A DNA stretch of 64,000 nucleotides from Epiperipatus broadwayi (lineage: Eukaryota > Onychophora > Udeonychophora > Euonychophora > Peripatidae), in NCBI GenBank assembly GCA_028023455.1, contig JAQFVV010006503.1, positions 297,001-361,000 on the forward strand, in the 5' to 3' direction. Below are positions 49,001 through 59,500 of the stretch, one piece after another. The translations under genes and the position numbers were made by a program. The notes under the pieces are model-generated. The model was not told the DNA's origin. It was given only the letters and a program-made list of their open reading frames with translations, and did not search any database. How positions within the stretch are numbered: the stretch's first letter is position 1; each line of letters starts with the position of its first letter.

Positions 49001-50165
49001 TATCTGTTTACGCTTAAATTTAATATATTTACATTTATTAATATCATTTCATTAGATTTAAAAATATTGCTTCGTTCTAAATCGGATGATTTCACATTTT
49101 TTATATATATAATATTTAGTGGATTAAATTTGAAGGTATTTAAGCTTCACACTCTTAGTTCAAAATGCTTGAGTCTGGCTTATTTAAATATAATTGAGGC
49201 ATAGATTAAGATGGGTCCCATCTTTTTCTAATAGTTCTGGCTTGTGTTTTAGAATTTAGAGTCCCATGTGATGCCATTATTCCATCTGATTGGCTGTCAC
49301 GTAAGCATTTTTAAAGCGTATCTGTTACAAGGTGTTTAGCTTTCACGTTATTATAATATTATCTGTTTACGCTTAAATTTAAACTTGAAATATGTATTTT
49401 CTGTTAGTCAAAATATAATCCAATTCTGCTGTACCTTTATTTGGATGCTTCTATGTCTATTTCCTTTTAACATTTTTCTCAAAAAAAGAATTCATAATAT
49501 AAAGTTTTTCTTTTTTTGCAAACTCCACAAGTCTATGTCCTCTCTCATTTCTATTACCACAACCAAAATTCCCTACAGCACTTTCACCTTTCATTTGTTT
49601 ACCAATTCTAGCATTAATCATTCCCATAACAATTTTAAAATGTTGTTTACTCTGATCAAAAGCCTTTTGTACATCCATATAAAAATCTTCTACTACTTCA
49701 TCACTATGAGAACTTGTTGGGGCATAAACCTGAGTTATCTGCATTTGGTATCTGCTATTATGTTGTATAACTAATCATGTCACTCTGTCCGATACACCAT
49801 CAATCTCCACAATGTTGTTCTTCCACTTTTTATTTATAATGAATCCTACTCCACTTGTATTTCCTATATTTGTACTTTTATAATAGAGTACATGTCCACT
49901 TTTTAAATCAATTGTCTGTTCACCTTTTCTTCTAACTTCAAAAAGTTCAATAATGTCCTATTTAATATAAGACAGTTCTTCTTCTAATTCTTGCAATCTT
50001 TCCTCACTTGAAAGTGATCTGCAGTTGTAAATACCTAAATAAAATATGGCAGCCTGGGTCTGCAATCAGGGAATTCTTAGCACCCTCCACCTTCAGCCAT
50101 CAACTGCTGACTTGGTTGGTGACTTTACAGCCTCCTCGGAATTAGGGCCATGATTTATTTTTGTC
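46045..50165 (-). mobile_element. RTE-type LINE, near full length, nested in LINE-B
   Basis: Minus strand, about 2.9 kb once the 1.24-kb foldback at 48147-49383 is removed. From its 5' end: N-terminal NCRSLSSEERLQELEEEL and SGHVLYYK at about 49870-50050; endonuclease core at 49457-49744 (QITQVYAP, NARIGKQ, NERGHRLVEF); linker; reverse transcriptase with GVRQGDSISPKLF (about 46920-46950) and the catalytic box decayed to HLDFADYV (FADD expected) near 46820; then YGSETWTLNRRAIQRLQTTQ (about 46400-46480) and the C-terminal WI.RDCKRPRNRPHVR block (about 46170-46240). The 3' end carries a (GAT)n tail at about 46048-46062. Many frameshifts; inactive. Confidence 0.9.
48147..49383. mobile_element. Nested foldback element, unit repeated A-A-A'(inverted), 10-bp target duplication
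   Basis: Built of a unit of about 360-370 bp beginning AACGTGAAAGCTAAACACC: two direct copies (48150 and 48512) followed by inverted copies (from about 48861; a shortened then a full one) ending AGCTTTCACGTTATT...ATTTAAA. CTTGAAATAT occurs immediately outside both ends (48137-48146, 49384-49393), and the uninterrupted relative at 8161-8182 carries it once. Long inverted arms and a 9-10 bp duplication would suit Mutator-like or other foldback DNA elements. No transposase frame, so non-autonomous. Confidence 0.85.
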
Positions 50166-50167
50166 TC

Positions 50168-52440
50168 TCATAATTGTATATATGGACTGGAAAAATGTTT
50201 ATCATTTACACAAACATTCGTTCTGCCTTATCAGGCAACCCAAATAAGTCTACCTATTTACCACATTTAACTTTTATATAACCAATAAAATTTTTTTCTC
50301 TTACTCTTTTCCCAGTATTTATAATCATTACTTTTGATGTTTCTTCACTAAATTTAATCCCCATCTCTTTGCCCACCTTTGTGCATGTCTTCAGCATAAT
50401 TTGCATATTTCCCTACTTTCTGTGCACAAGAAGATAACATCCACAAGTAAAAGACTCAATAATGTATATACTCCCTTGTTATATATTAATGGCATATTTA
50501 CCCCTTTTTCTAGTCTTTCTAGTGCTCTCTCCATTTCTCTCAAATCTAAGAAAAACAAAATAGGTAACATTAATCATTCTTGCTTTTGTCCCAGCTCATT
50601 TTTAACTTTATCTGATTCTATATTTCCTAATTGATACATATAATAATTATTTTCATACAATCTCTTAATAAGTTCCACTAAAGCTCCATTCATTCCCAAA
50701 TTTACTAAACTTACTCATAATCTGTGTCTATTTACTCTATCATATGCCTTCTCTATATCTATAAAAACTATATACAACTATCTACCTGTATTCCTACTCA
50801 TATCTGTAAGTTATATAACTGCAAATCTGATCAAAAACCTCATTGGATTTCTCCCACTTATTTTCTTCCATTGATTTGTGACACTTCCAGCCACCATATA
50901 TGCAAAAGCTTTATATAATTCTGGTGTTACCACTATTGTTCTACAATTGTTCGACTTTCTATGATTTTTACCCTTCTCTTTAAATAGTATCACTACTCCT
51001 GTATTATTCCAGATATCTGAAAATTTTCTCTTCTGTGCCATCTTATTAAAACATGATAATAGGTTTAATTTTGCCCAATTTCTTAAATTCATCACCATCT
51101 CTGCTGCCCATCCATCTAAACCTCTTGCCTTTCCACTTTGCATTTTTTCCCTGCTTTATTCAATGCATTTCCTGTAAATCTCATATGCTTTCATGCTTTA
51201 CTAACATTCTGTTTTTCACATTAAACATCATTTCTATATTCATTGCATACTTATTTGAGATTGTCTTTAATTCATCTCTAGAGCTATACTCTATTTCCTC
51301 ATCATATAGTCATACTATTTTTTTCACCCTTACATTTCTTTTTTTAATATATTTTTAATTTTTTTTACTCCCATATCTTCCACTTTTATTAATATCCTCC
51401 AACAATTAACTATTTAATGTCATTCTCTCTATATAATTATCTATTTTAGGCAATTCTCTTTGTAAAAATATCTTTCCCATTTAACAATAACATCTTTTTC
51501 ACTTTTTTTAATAATGCACTAATATTCTCTGCATGCTTTCCCCTCTTTTTTATACTTTTACTTACTTTCACTTTTCTATTATTTTTTATTTTCTGAATAT
51601 TCTCACCTAAAATTCTATTTGCCACTTTTCTATTTCACCACACCAGTCCTTATATTCACACCCAGCAACCTCTTCCATGATTTTATCTATATTTTATATT
51701 ATGCTAACTTATTCTTATCATTCATTCTTTATCCATATCATTCCCTATTCTTTCTAACCATTTCTATTATAAAAAAAATTATAACTATTACATATTTTGT
51801 CTTCATTATCAAACATTTTAATTTTCAGTACTTTATTCATTCTTTCTAATAATACATAATTATTGTGTGAAATAAATTGCTTCTAGATCATGTGTATTGT
51901 TCCTCATAAATATGTGATAAATTTCCAATTCTGCAGTTTACTCTCTTGAAAAATTTCAAAAGCTGTCCATTCTTGTTATCTATGACATCAATTTCTTCAA
52001 TATACCCAATTATATCCCATATAACCATTATTTTCTTCTCCTTTTTGAAACTCTATATATTCTTAACTAGGCATTCATATATGCTACTAATCCACTCCAT
52101 TATAGTCCGATTATCTCCAGTGTCTATATATACTATAGCCACCATTCATTCTTGTCTTCAAAACCTTATCTCAAATGACAAATATTCTTGACAATTAACA
52201 GTATTTAAATATTTCTTTGACATAACCCATATCATCACCCCTTTTTTCTTTATATCATGCCATACCAAGTCTTCCAGAGTAAGGTCTTCTCTTAGATGTA
52301 TTTTCACTATTGCTAATACCTCAAGCTCTTCATTTTTAATTGCTTTGATTTAATTCCAGCTAATTTTCTGATCTCCTACCACATGAAAGAGGTTACAGGG
52401 TTTTTTTTTGTAATGCTAATCTTTTAAATGTCTTTGCATA
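50168..52440 (-). mobile_element. LINE-B, 5' half: endonuclease and reverse transcriptase
   Basis: Minus strand. At about 51900-52200 the readable segments VIWDIIGYIEEIDVIDN and NGQLLKFFKRVNCRIGN match the GDFNGH...NGRLLLDF region of LINE apurinic endonucleases. At 50811-51143 (110-aa frame) GKARGLDGWAAEMV, then WNNTGVVILFKEKGK and NNCRTIVVTPELYKAFA match RT motifs 1-2 (GPDGI, P..W....V.I.KKG, YR.ISL). At 50380-50600 the palm region continues (PILFFLDLREMERALERL), with the YADD box decayed to CGCYLL, then LKTCTKVGKEMGIKFS. It breaks at the RTE insertion (50168) and continues at 46020. Inactive. Confidence 0.78.
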
Positions 52441-52691
52441 TTTGAAGTTATCCTTTTGAAAATAGAGCAAGTTTTTCATTGTTTACACAGCTGTTTATTT
52501 ATGTTATTTATTGTTTTAAAAAACATTTTTTACAAGATACATTTTAATAACTGAAATACAGGCTTATTATATAGCTGTATCAGTATAAGTAATACATAGG
52601 ATATATGAGCACAGACTTTCACACGACCCACCACTCTCCACTCTATCTCACAACACTGATACACTTGAACACATATATGTTAAAAAGATAA

Positions 52692-52750
52692 ATAATCACC
52701 AATATATGTATTTCATGCTAAACCAGCAATCATCAGTTGGTCCAGATTAT
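52692..52750 (-). ncRNA. Type I hammerhead ribozyme (family D), complete core
   Basis: Minus strand: ATAATC, CTGG-side bulge, ACCAA, CTGATGA, TTGC-TGGTTTA-GCAT stem II (three pairs plus T-T), GAAA, ATA-CA-TAT, A, TTGGT, GATTAT. Invariant residues intact and both parts of stem I pair fully. Lies in the inverted 5' fragment of the 52561-53661 element. Confidence 0.68.
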
Positions 52751-53032
52751 CATCTCTACACATATATGCAATAATTGCTCAGATATATATTAAGATAGCC
52801 AATGTTCATACTTTAATAGACAGGCTTCAATCTACTCCACACTACAACTTTTCAACTGTCTATCCAGTTGAAAATCTGATGATGGAATGCTCGAAGGTCA
52901 CTCCTAGGCCGAGATTCTCATCACACCCATGTTGACCTAAATCAATCTAACCCCTCATATACAGGATATTAAAGTATGAACATTGGCTATCTTAATATAT
53001 CTGAGCACTTATTGCATATATGTGTAGAGATG

Positions 53033-53091
53033 ATAATCTGGACCACCTGATGATTGCTGGTTTAGCATGAAATACATATATTGGTGATTAT
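53033..53091 (+). ncRNA. Family D hammerhead, one stem I mismatch
   Basis: Core CTGATGA at 53047-53053 and GAAA at 53069-53072, stem III ATACATAT, A53080 then TTGGT. The base before the core is C (53046) opposite T53081, so the first stem I pair is lost. Otherwise as the other copies. Confidence 0.6.
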
Positions 53092-53505
53092 TTATCTTTT
53101 TGACATATATGTGTTTAAGTGTATCATTGTTATGAAATAGAGTGGAGAGTGGTAGGTCATGTTAAAGTCTGTGCTCTTATACCCTATATATTACATATAT
53201 TGATACTGGTATATAATAAGCCTGTATTTCAGTTATTACATAGTAGAGATGTCTGCCCATCCCTCACATATGTATTAAATGGATTATGTTCTGTACATGA
53301 CAAGTTAGATTGAGTTTAGGTCAACATGGGTATGATGAGCATTTTGGCCTCAGGGTGGCCTTTGAGCATTCAATCATCAGATTTTCAATTGGATGGACAG
53401 TTGAAGAGTTGGAGTGTGGAGTAGATTGAAGCCTGTCTATTAATGTATGAATATTGGCTATCTTAATATATATCTGAGCACTTATTGCATATATCTGTAG
53501 AGATG

Positions 53506-53564
53506 ATAATCTAGACCAACTGATGATTGCTGGTTTAGCATGAAATACGTTTATTGGTGATTAT
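53506..53564 (+). ncRNA. Family D hammerhead, stem III mismatch
   Basis: Core CTGATGA at 53520-53526, GAAA at 53542-53545, stem I ACCAA/TTGGT and ATAATC/GATTAT complete. Stem III reads ATACGTTT and loses its middle pair. Confidence 0.6.
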
Positions 53565-53678
53565 TTATCTTTTTGACATATATGTGTTCAAGGCTATATA
53601 GTGTTATGAGATAGAGTGAAGAGTGGTGGGTCATGTGAAAGTCTGTGCTCATATACCTTATAAGATACATTTTAATAA

Positions 53679-54355
53679 ATTATTAGATTTAATCAGGAAC
53701 TTTTAATTTTGAAATCTATTACTCCATTTTTATTCTAAACTTTTCAGGGCTTTGATTTTAGTAATATCAAATGTATTTGCAAATATATAAATATGAATTA
53801 CATGTAGTTTAATCATTGATTTGATTTTAGTAGTGAATTTTATTTAATTGATGTCAAGGCTGATCATTTGATGATCAAGTGGGAAAATGATTTAGTCCTG
53901 CGTTATTAGTTTAATATTCATAAATATCTAAAAAAAAAATGCCCAAATGTACTTTATGTAATAAAATTTGATATTAAAAACATAAAACTTTTGCTGCAGT
54001 CATTAATTTTTTATATTATAGTAAATAATATATACACATTATACCTACTTATATGCAAAATATTAATACATGAAGGTATTCAATCATCTATATGCAAACA
54101 ATATATATTTCACTAAAAATAATACAAACCATATATACTAAGAAAAGCTTGTTTAATACTTTAAAAATACATCAACATATATCACATATAAGTATTGCCT
54201 ATTTTTATAATATAAACTTTATATAAAACCAAGTACACAGATTCCGAATTAAATCACTAGTCAAAATCAAATTAAAAATTTATTATCAATGGTTCTCCTG
54301 CAAGATCAACTTTTCAATTACAAAGCATCTCAACATAAAAAAGAAATATATATTA
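53679..54355. other. AT-rich intergenic DNA, no feature seen
   Basis: No gene or element boundary supported. Confidence 0.4.
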
Positions 54356-54360
54356 TAAGA

Positions 54361-54650
54361 GTAATGTGATGTGATGTGATGTGGCTTCTCCTTAAATGAA
54401 GTCAAAGAATATCTCAGCCATTATGCCCAGATAAACCTGTTAGCCACTTTATTTGCCATTCTCCACTCTAAATTTTCCCATAATCTGCTCTATCCCATTT
54501 TTACAACATAATCTTTGTCAACTCTATAACCTTTATATCTAAATCCCCCTTATCTTTTCCCAAAACCAGCATAAAAAACAATAATTCACTTTTGTGTAAT
54601 CCCTTTTTTCATATTTATTCTTCCATAACTTCATTATATGTATCAAATTC
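54361..54650 (-). mobile_element. LINE-B 3' end fused to family C
   Basis: Matches the last 290 bases of the 3686-4423 copy, including (CATCA)n on the minus strand (GTGATGTGATGTGATGTGG at 54366-54384). It is joined at 54650 to family C at the same C position (...GTATGGAGAA) as in the 3686-4818 chimera, but at a different LINE-B position. Confidence 0.75.
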
Positions 54651-54772
54651 TCCATACACTAGTGCCATCAAGTGTAAACTTTCATAATCAATAGATGCAG
54701 GATGGTTTGTGCATAAAATCCCTATCTAGTGCGTATTCATCCCCAGACTAGTTTCTAGCTTGTGGCTTTCAT
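54650..54772 (-). mobile_element. Family C fragment between Penelope and LINE-B
   Basis: Minus strand: ATGAAAGCCACAAGCTAGAA then ACTAGTCTGGGG and the 3' part to ...GTATGGAGAA. Hammerhead stem II, GAAA, ACTAGT, C and TGGGG are kept; the 5' half of the core and stem I are lost at the junction with the Penelope sequence. It may instead be the natural hammerhead-bearing 3' end of that Penelope element, which would make family C its non-autonomous derivative. Confidence 0.65.
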
Positions 54773-54774
54773 GT

Positions 54775-55440
54775 GATAGTTTTAAATATATATTATATTG
54801 CTTTTCCATAATTCTTGCTGACATTCCTATTACTTATATATCAAATGATCTTTATAAACAAATTAATAGCTTTATAAATAGAAGACTTAATTCAAAGAGA
54901 TTCTTTAATCTTTCTTTTAGTTTTTTCTTTTCAAAAAATACAATCTTGATCTGTTCATGCATAATCTTATGACCTGTATTTTTTTCATGAATATTTAATG
55001 TGAAATTAAGGTATTTTTTTCTTTACTCTTTTGAACATTGATTCTTTTATTTAAATTAAAACTATGCTGACCTAAATATAAGGTTTTTCAAAACAAGGAA
55101 TAATTTAAATAATTCCAATAATGGTATTTCTATCAATTTCTACTTTTGTATTATTCAAATTATTTTTTAGAGTAATATTTTCTCCATGCTAATGTTTTTA
55201 TTAACAAAAATATTATAAATTCTCCTTAAAATCTTATAAGAAGATAATTTAAATGGCAAAAGAAAATGCTATCATATTTTCAATTAACATTAAAAAAATA
55301 TTCTTATTATTAATATAATTTTTATTAATTAAACTATCCATAAATAATTTATTAAAATAATCTATACTAATGAGCTCAATTATGCCAGCATAAACGTAGA
55401 CTATAACAAAGGTAAATTGATTAAGAATAATGAAATGATG
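54775..55440 (-). mobile_element. Penelope-like element fragment, minus strand
   Basis: Minus-strand segments, in order, match the 41525-42338 element: LPFKLSSYKILRRIYNIFVN (about 55190-55250), an NNTKVEIDRNTIIGII segment leading to the GIY strand, a YLGQHSFNLNKRIN YIG/Arg segment (about 55020-55070), then HEKNTGHKI and VFFEKKKLKERLKNLFE (about 54890-54990). Stops and frameshifts break it. AT the 5' side TATGCCAGCATAAA (about 55382) echoes the inverted terminus of the other element. A chance plus-strand frame covers part of it. Confidence 0.78.
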
Positions 55441-55599
55441 GGTTTTATTCTTTCTGAGTTAAAATTAATATTTATCAAAATACATGAAAATTAATCGGAG
55501 ACATACAAACGTCGTGAAACAAATTTGTAAATTTATAAAATAAATTACAAAAAAATAAAGCATTTCGTGTTACTATAGAACTGAAAAATAAATATGTTT

Positions 55600-55695
55600 G
55601 TTAAGCGTTGTTAGCCGAGAGGTCAGCGCAGCTGCCTTGCAAGCAAGCAGTTGGTTTCAGACGGTTGTTGCGGGTTCGCCTCCCGGCCGATACTA
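55600..55695 (+). repeat. tRNA-like sequence (SINE head or tRNA pseudogene)
   Basis: TTAGCCGAGAGGTCAGCG fits an A box and CGGGTTCGCCTCCCG a B box with a good T-arm hairpin (four pairs around TTCGCCT). The spacing is longer than in normal tRNAs, and the seven-base acceptor stem does not close (GCGTTGT has no partner). The downstream A-run (about 55707-55716) would suit a short tRNA-derived SINE. This is one of very few GC-rich spots in its surroundings. Confidence 0.5.
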
Positions 55696-55719
55696 TGACA
55701 TATGGAGAAAAAAAAAGTG

Positions 55720-57604
55720 TTTAAAAGAGACTTAAATAATAAGGTCTATACAAACAATTTAATAATTCCTTAAGTATCAGTCTGTATTTCAATGTATATA
55801 TTAAATTTTTAAATTCGATGCAAGGCAATTTTTAGCTTATAATTTAAAGTTTAACACAACAAAAATTTAATAGTGTAATAATTCACAACAGAGTTAAATT
55901 TATTAAAGAAGTAAAATGGCATGGATGTAAATATAACAAATATAATCTTTTAATTTGCACCAGTTAATTATTAGCAATTATTGAAATGCCAATAAATGTT
56001 ATCTTATTCATAGCTCATATATATTTCAAAACTAAAATAAATTGAGCAAATATAACAATTACTTAAAGTTGACACAGAAAATTCTCCAAATCTAGAATAG
56101 AGAATTTTTTTTATTGGTAAATTAAGTCATTAAAGATAATGCATAGTGAATTCCATGATGAATAACTGATTATTGATTGATGAGATATATATTTTGATTC
56201 TAAAGCTATATTGTAACTTAATATAGATACATAGTAAGAAAATATCAAGACAGCAGTGATTTTGATGAATAAAGTGGACATACTAAATTGGGAGTAAAAT
56301 TTAAGCAATTTGAAATGTCTATTTTTTTAGATTAGATATAAAAACAAATGAAATAAATAATAATAGATATGTAAATAATCATAATAGAAATTGACATCCA
56401 TTTTTAAAGACTTATAATAAATGAAAGCAAAAATAAATAAATAACAAATGAAATTATTAATTTTTAAAGAATATGAATTAAATACTAAATTTTAGCGATG
56501 AGTAGGCAGAATTGAAGATTTAATTTGAAAATTAGAATTTACAATAATGACCTTAAAATTTATTGAAATAGCGAGATGTCAAGAGAATTAAGGTTACTGA
56601 GATAAATTTCCACCATTCTTTTTCTTTTTATTTCTATCATCACATCCAATTCCTTTAAAACACAACTATGGAGATCATCTTATAGCAGAGATTTATAATA
56701 ACAAGAAATTTTAAACATTTCTGCAGATTATATGTTTTTTATATTGAATCATTTTCAATAATAACTAAAAAAAACCCTAACATGATTCCTATTTAATGAT
56801 TATCTATTCAAGATAGTCAAGAAAGTTTGCAAATGTTCTTCAGTGAAATTGTAGTTTTAATAAAACCATATAATCCAGGAAGTAAAGAGAAGTCATAAGA
56901 AATGGGAAAAAGTAAAAAAGCTTTCCAACTCATTTTTCTTAATAGTCATATAAGTATAATGTTGCAATAAACTTCATAAAAATGTTAAAAAAATTATAAT
57001 AATTTTATATCTCTCAATTTTCTATTGTAAATAACAAAGTTTAAAAATTGAATGTAAAAAGTTTGTTATGATTTTAAGTTTATAACATAAATGTTTCAGT
57101 AAAGATACAATAAAATTGGCATAAAGAAGGATCAATTTGAATGATATTTACATTATACATTGATCAAGATAAAGTTTACTTCTTTTACTTACCATTAAGG
57201 TGCATAGTTTTATATTAACCCTTTATTGACTTAAGTCAATGAAGAAATATTACACATGTGAATTACATTTTATTATAAACAAAAGGAATAAATTATCTCC
57301 TACCAGGCTATGACTTGAAACATCCTAAATGTTGAACAAAGGATCAAGAATAGACTGGATACATCTATTCTTGGTAGCTCTGATGTTTATAAGCATACCT
57401 TTGTCAACATTGTTGATAATTCAGAATGAAATGAATTTATCAACCAGATGGGACATGACACTTAAGAGTTATTAAACTCATAATCAATTATACAAAACTA
57501 GAGACAGCAGCTTACTTTTGATATCTTGGTTATAATAATTAAACAAGGTTTAATATATAAACTCTAAATTAAACATAGCTGGATATATATGTAAACAAAG
57601 TATT
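55720..57604. other. AT-rich intergenic DNA, no feature seen
   Basis: No gene or repeat boundary supported. Confidence 0.4.
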
Positions 57605-57609
57605 TAATT

Positions 57610-57945
57610 TTAAAGTGCTTACTCATCCTATATCCCCAGACTAGCTTCTAGCTTGTGGCTTTCATGAGTGAGAAGCCTCGGATGTGAGAGCACCACCTAG
57701 ATCTTAGGATCCAATGCAATCCTCCAGCAGCCATCTTTTACCATCTTAGGTAACGATAAAGCTTTGAGTCCAAAATAAAAACACAATAATGTTTTCAATT
57801 CAAGCTCATTAGCTTGTATAGTCATATAGATCTAAACTCAGTTCAGCATTTATACTTTTTGGTGTCTTGGGTTCTTTAATAACCACAGCTACCATAATCC
57901 TATTGGTCAGGATTGATTATGTGATGTTAAATGGTTTAATTACTA
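57610..57945 (-). mobile_element. Family C fragment, decayed
   Basis: Matches family C from the hammerhead zone (minus strand CTCATGA for CTGATGA, GAAG for GAAA, CTAGTCTGGGG) through TTAGGATCCAATGCAATCCT, AGCTCATTAGCTTGTATAGT and CCTATTGGTCAGGATTG. Terminal repeats are missing. Core residues are lost in both blocks. Confidence 0.7.
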
Positions 57946-58379
57946 ATGCGAGATATTGTTATACACATATATTGGGATAATAAAATTATATGCCACGATG
58001 ACAGAAAAATACAATATATAGTGTACCAGACACCACTTCATTTTATTATCACTGAGTGTGCCACTACATAATCAAAAAAAATTAATGATGGTGATGAATA
58101 TAAATGCTGCCAGCTAGACCCAGGAAGAGAAAGAGATCTTAAACATTGTTCAGGCAATTGAGGGACATGACACAGAAACAAACATCAGCTCAAAACAAAT
58201 ATAATTATTTATAATTTTTAAGTTTTATTAAATTCAAAAAAATATTAGTCCAACAAAATATAAAAGTTTGATTTAAATTCTTCATTTATTGGTCTGAGAG
58301 TACATGAGATTATAGTGGCTTTAATAATCTTTTTTCTAATGATTTATCTACTCTTCAATTTCTATTTTCCTTCATTTAG
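57946..58379. other. AT-rich intergenic DNA, no feature seen
   Basis: No feature supported. Confidence 0.4.
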
Positions 58380-58505
58380 AGATTTTGTAAAGACGATCTT
58401 GTAGGAAGTCAACAAACAGCATGGAGCCAGCTTTCCTTAATCCCCCCAAAAGCATTGGACAAAACAAGGATGTCATATGCTCCGTTAACACTCATGTTTA
58501 CATGA
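58380..58505 (+). CDS. Candidate coding exon or exon relic, 41 aa
   Basis: A pyrimidine-rich run ending TTTCCTTCATTTAG (a good 3' splice-site shape) is followed by a frame with balanced codon use: RFCKDDLVGSQQTAWSQL, then SLIPPKALDKTRMSYAPLTL, then a stop (58503). Composition is clearly less AT-rich than the surroundings. I do not recognise the family. It may be an internal exon disabled by a stop, a terminal exon, or chance. No partner exon could be linked. Confidence 0.25.
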   Translation, partial: RFCKDDLVGSQQTAWSQLSLIPPKALDKTRMSYAPLTLMFT

Positions 58506-58947
58506 CCCTTAAGGTTTCATCCATATAAGTAAAGAGAAAAGATTATAACATCTTAATCTTTAATATAATAAATAAAAAGAAAATCTCTACGGTTCCAAAA
58601 AAAAAAACAAAAAACAGAACTATATATTCGATAAATTTCTAACCAAAATATCTACAGTTTGCAAGAAATACAAACACACATTAAACTAAAGTAAATTCAA
58701 ATAAAGGGATAAGTGATCTAAAAAGGAAATCATGATTATCTGCCAAAGCTTTTAATATATATATATATATATAAACAATGAATATAAAATATTAACTCAC
58801 AATACATTCTCTGATTAAGTGATAAAATAAAGTCTTAAACTAATTCTTTATATTTTATAGATTCCAAAAAAAAAATACATCTAATAAAAGAAATATTTAT
58901 AAACTACTAATAATATCTAAATTATTACAAATATACCTATGATATGT

Positions 58948-59208
58948 TCATATTTCTTTTCTTTGAGTATAAAGCTTGGAGATTTCAGCCCTGGTTAAAT
59001 TAGAATGTTCAATTACTTTCCAGGTTTGTTTTCCCTTCGATTGATTCCAGTGGTGTGCACAGGATTTTAGTTCCATCAAGAGTCCACTACTATAGCTTTT
59101 GAACTCCATTAATCTGGTCAGGAATATCAAGGCAATCTTCAGAATCAGTTCTGGACTAGGAACATAGGACATGTTCATAATGACACAACATTGAGCTCCC
59201 AAGTTCAT
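58948..59208 (-). CDS. Unrecognised open frame, 86 aa, doubtful
   Basis: Starts MNLGAQCCVIMNMSY and contains SCAHHWNQSKGKQTWKVIEH and TRAEISKLYTQRKEI. Codon use is less AT-biased than in chance frames. There is no signal peptide and no known domain. Downstream of its start side (59220-59490) are diverged repeats of TCAGCAG.TC.CAATTAG.A. Could be a retropseudogene or mobile-element fragment. Confidence 0.2.
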   Translation of the reverse strand: MNLGAQCCVIMNMSYVPSPELILKIALIFLTRLMEFKSYSSGLLMELKSCAHHWNQSKGKQTWKVIEHSNLTRAEISKLYTQRKEI

Positions 59209-59219
59209 CTTGCAATGTT

Positions 59220-59500
59220 TTTAGCACTGCATACTTAGGATATTTTTACTGAGGATAGTAGTTTTTGCTACACAAGACATCAGCAGTCTCTGATTAGGAA
59301 ATATAAAAATTTCCATCTCAGCAGTTCACAATTAGTAAATATAAATTTTTTATCAGCCTTCAAAGATTACCCAATATAAAATATATAAGATGCAATTTGC
59401 TAATAAGCAAAAACTCTTCACAATCCGTAATCAGCAGATATAAAATATATATTAGCATTTCACAATTAGCAGATATAAAATTATATACCTCCTAATCAAA
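59220..59500. repeat. Diverged short tandem repeats
   Basis: Units of about 45-60 bases share TCAGCAG, CA(C)AATTAG.AAATATAAA or AGCAGATATAAAATATA; at least five can be recognised. Old and heavily diverged. Confidence 0.5.

Larger units (their letters stand above)
52561..53661 (+). mobile_element. Family D retrozyme-like element with 17-bp target duplication
   Basis: Bracketed by AAGATACATTTTAATAA (52544-52560 and 53662-53678), a perfect 17-base duplication. The left third (52561 to about 52970) is minus-sense, the rest plus-sense, so the element has an inverted 5' fragment. The plus part contains two hammerheads whose predicted cut sites (53080/53081 and 53553/53554) are 473 bases apart, delimiting one full head-to-tail unit. 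The 3' end is ...GTGCTCATATACCTTAT, as in the truncated copies at 12957 and 21623. The frame at 53119-53313 is a by-product; the element is non-coding. Confidence 0.85.

Noticed and set aside
49385-49774. 129-aa plus-strand frame
   Set aside because: Shadow of the RTE endonuclease on the minus strand.
52870-52920. Second CTGATGATGGAATG...CGAAGG motif in family D (also 18625 and, inverted, 19180 and 53350) as another hammerhead
   Set aside because: The first core block fits, but GAAA becomes GAAG or AAAG in all copies and no downstream strand pairs with GAAAAT or TTGAAAAT for stem I.
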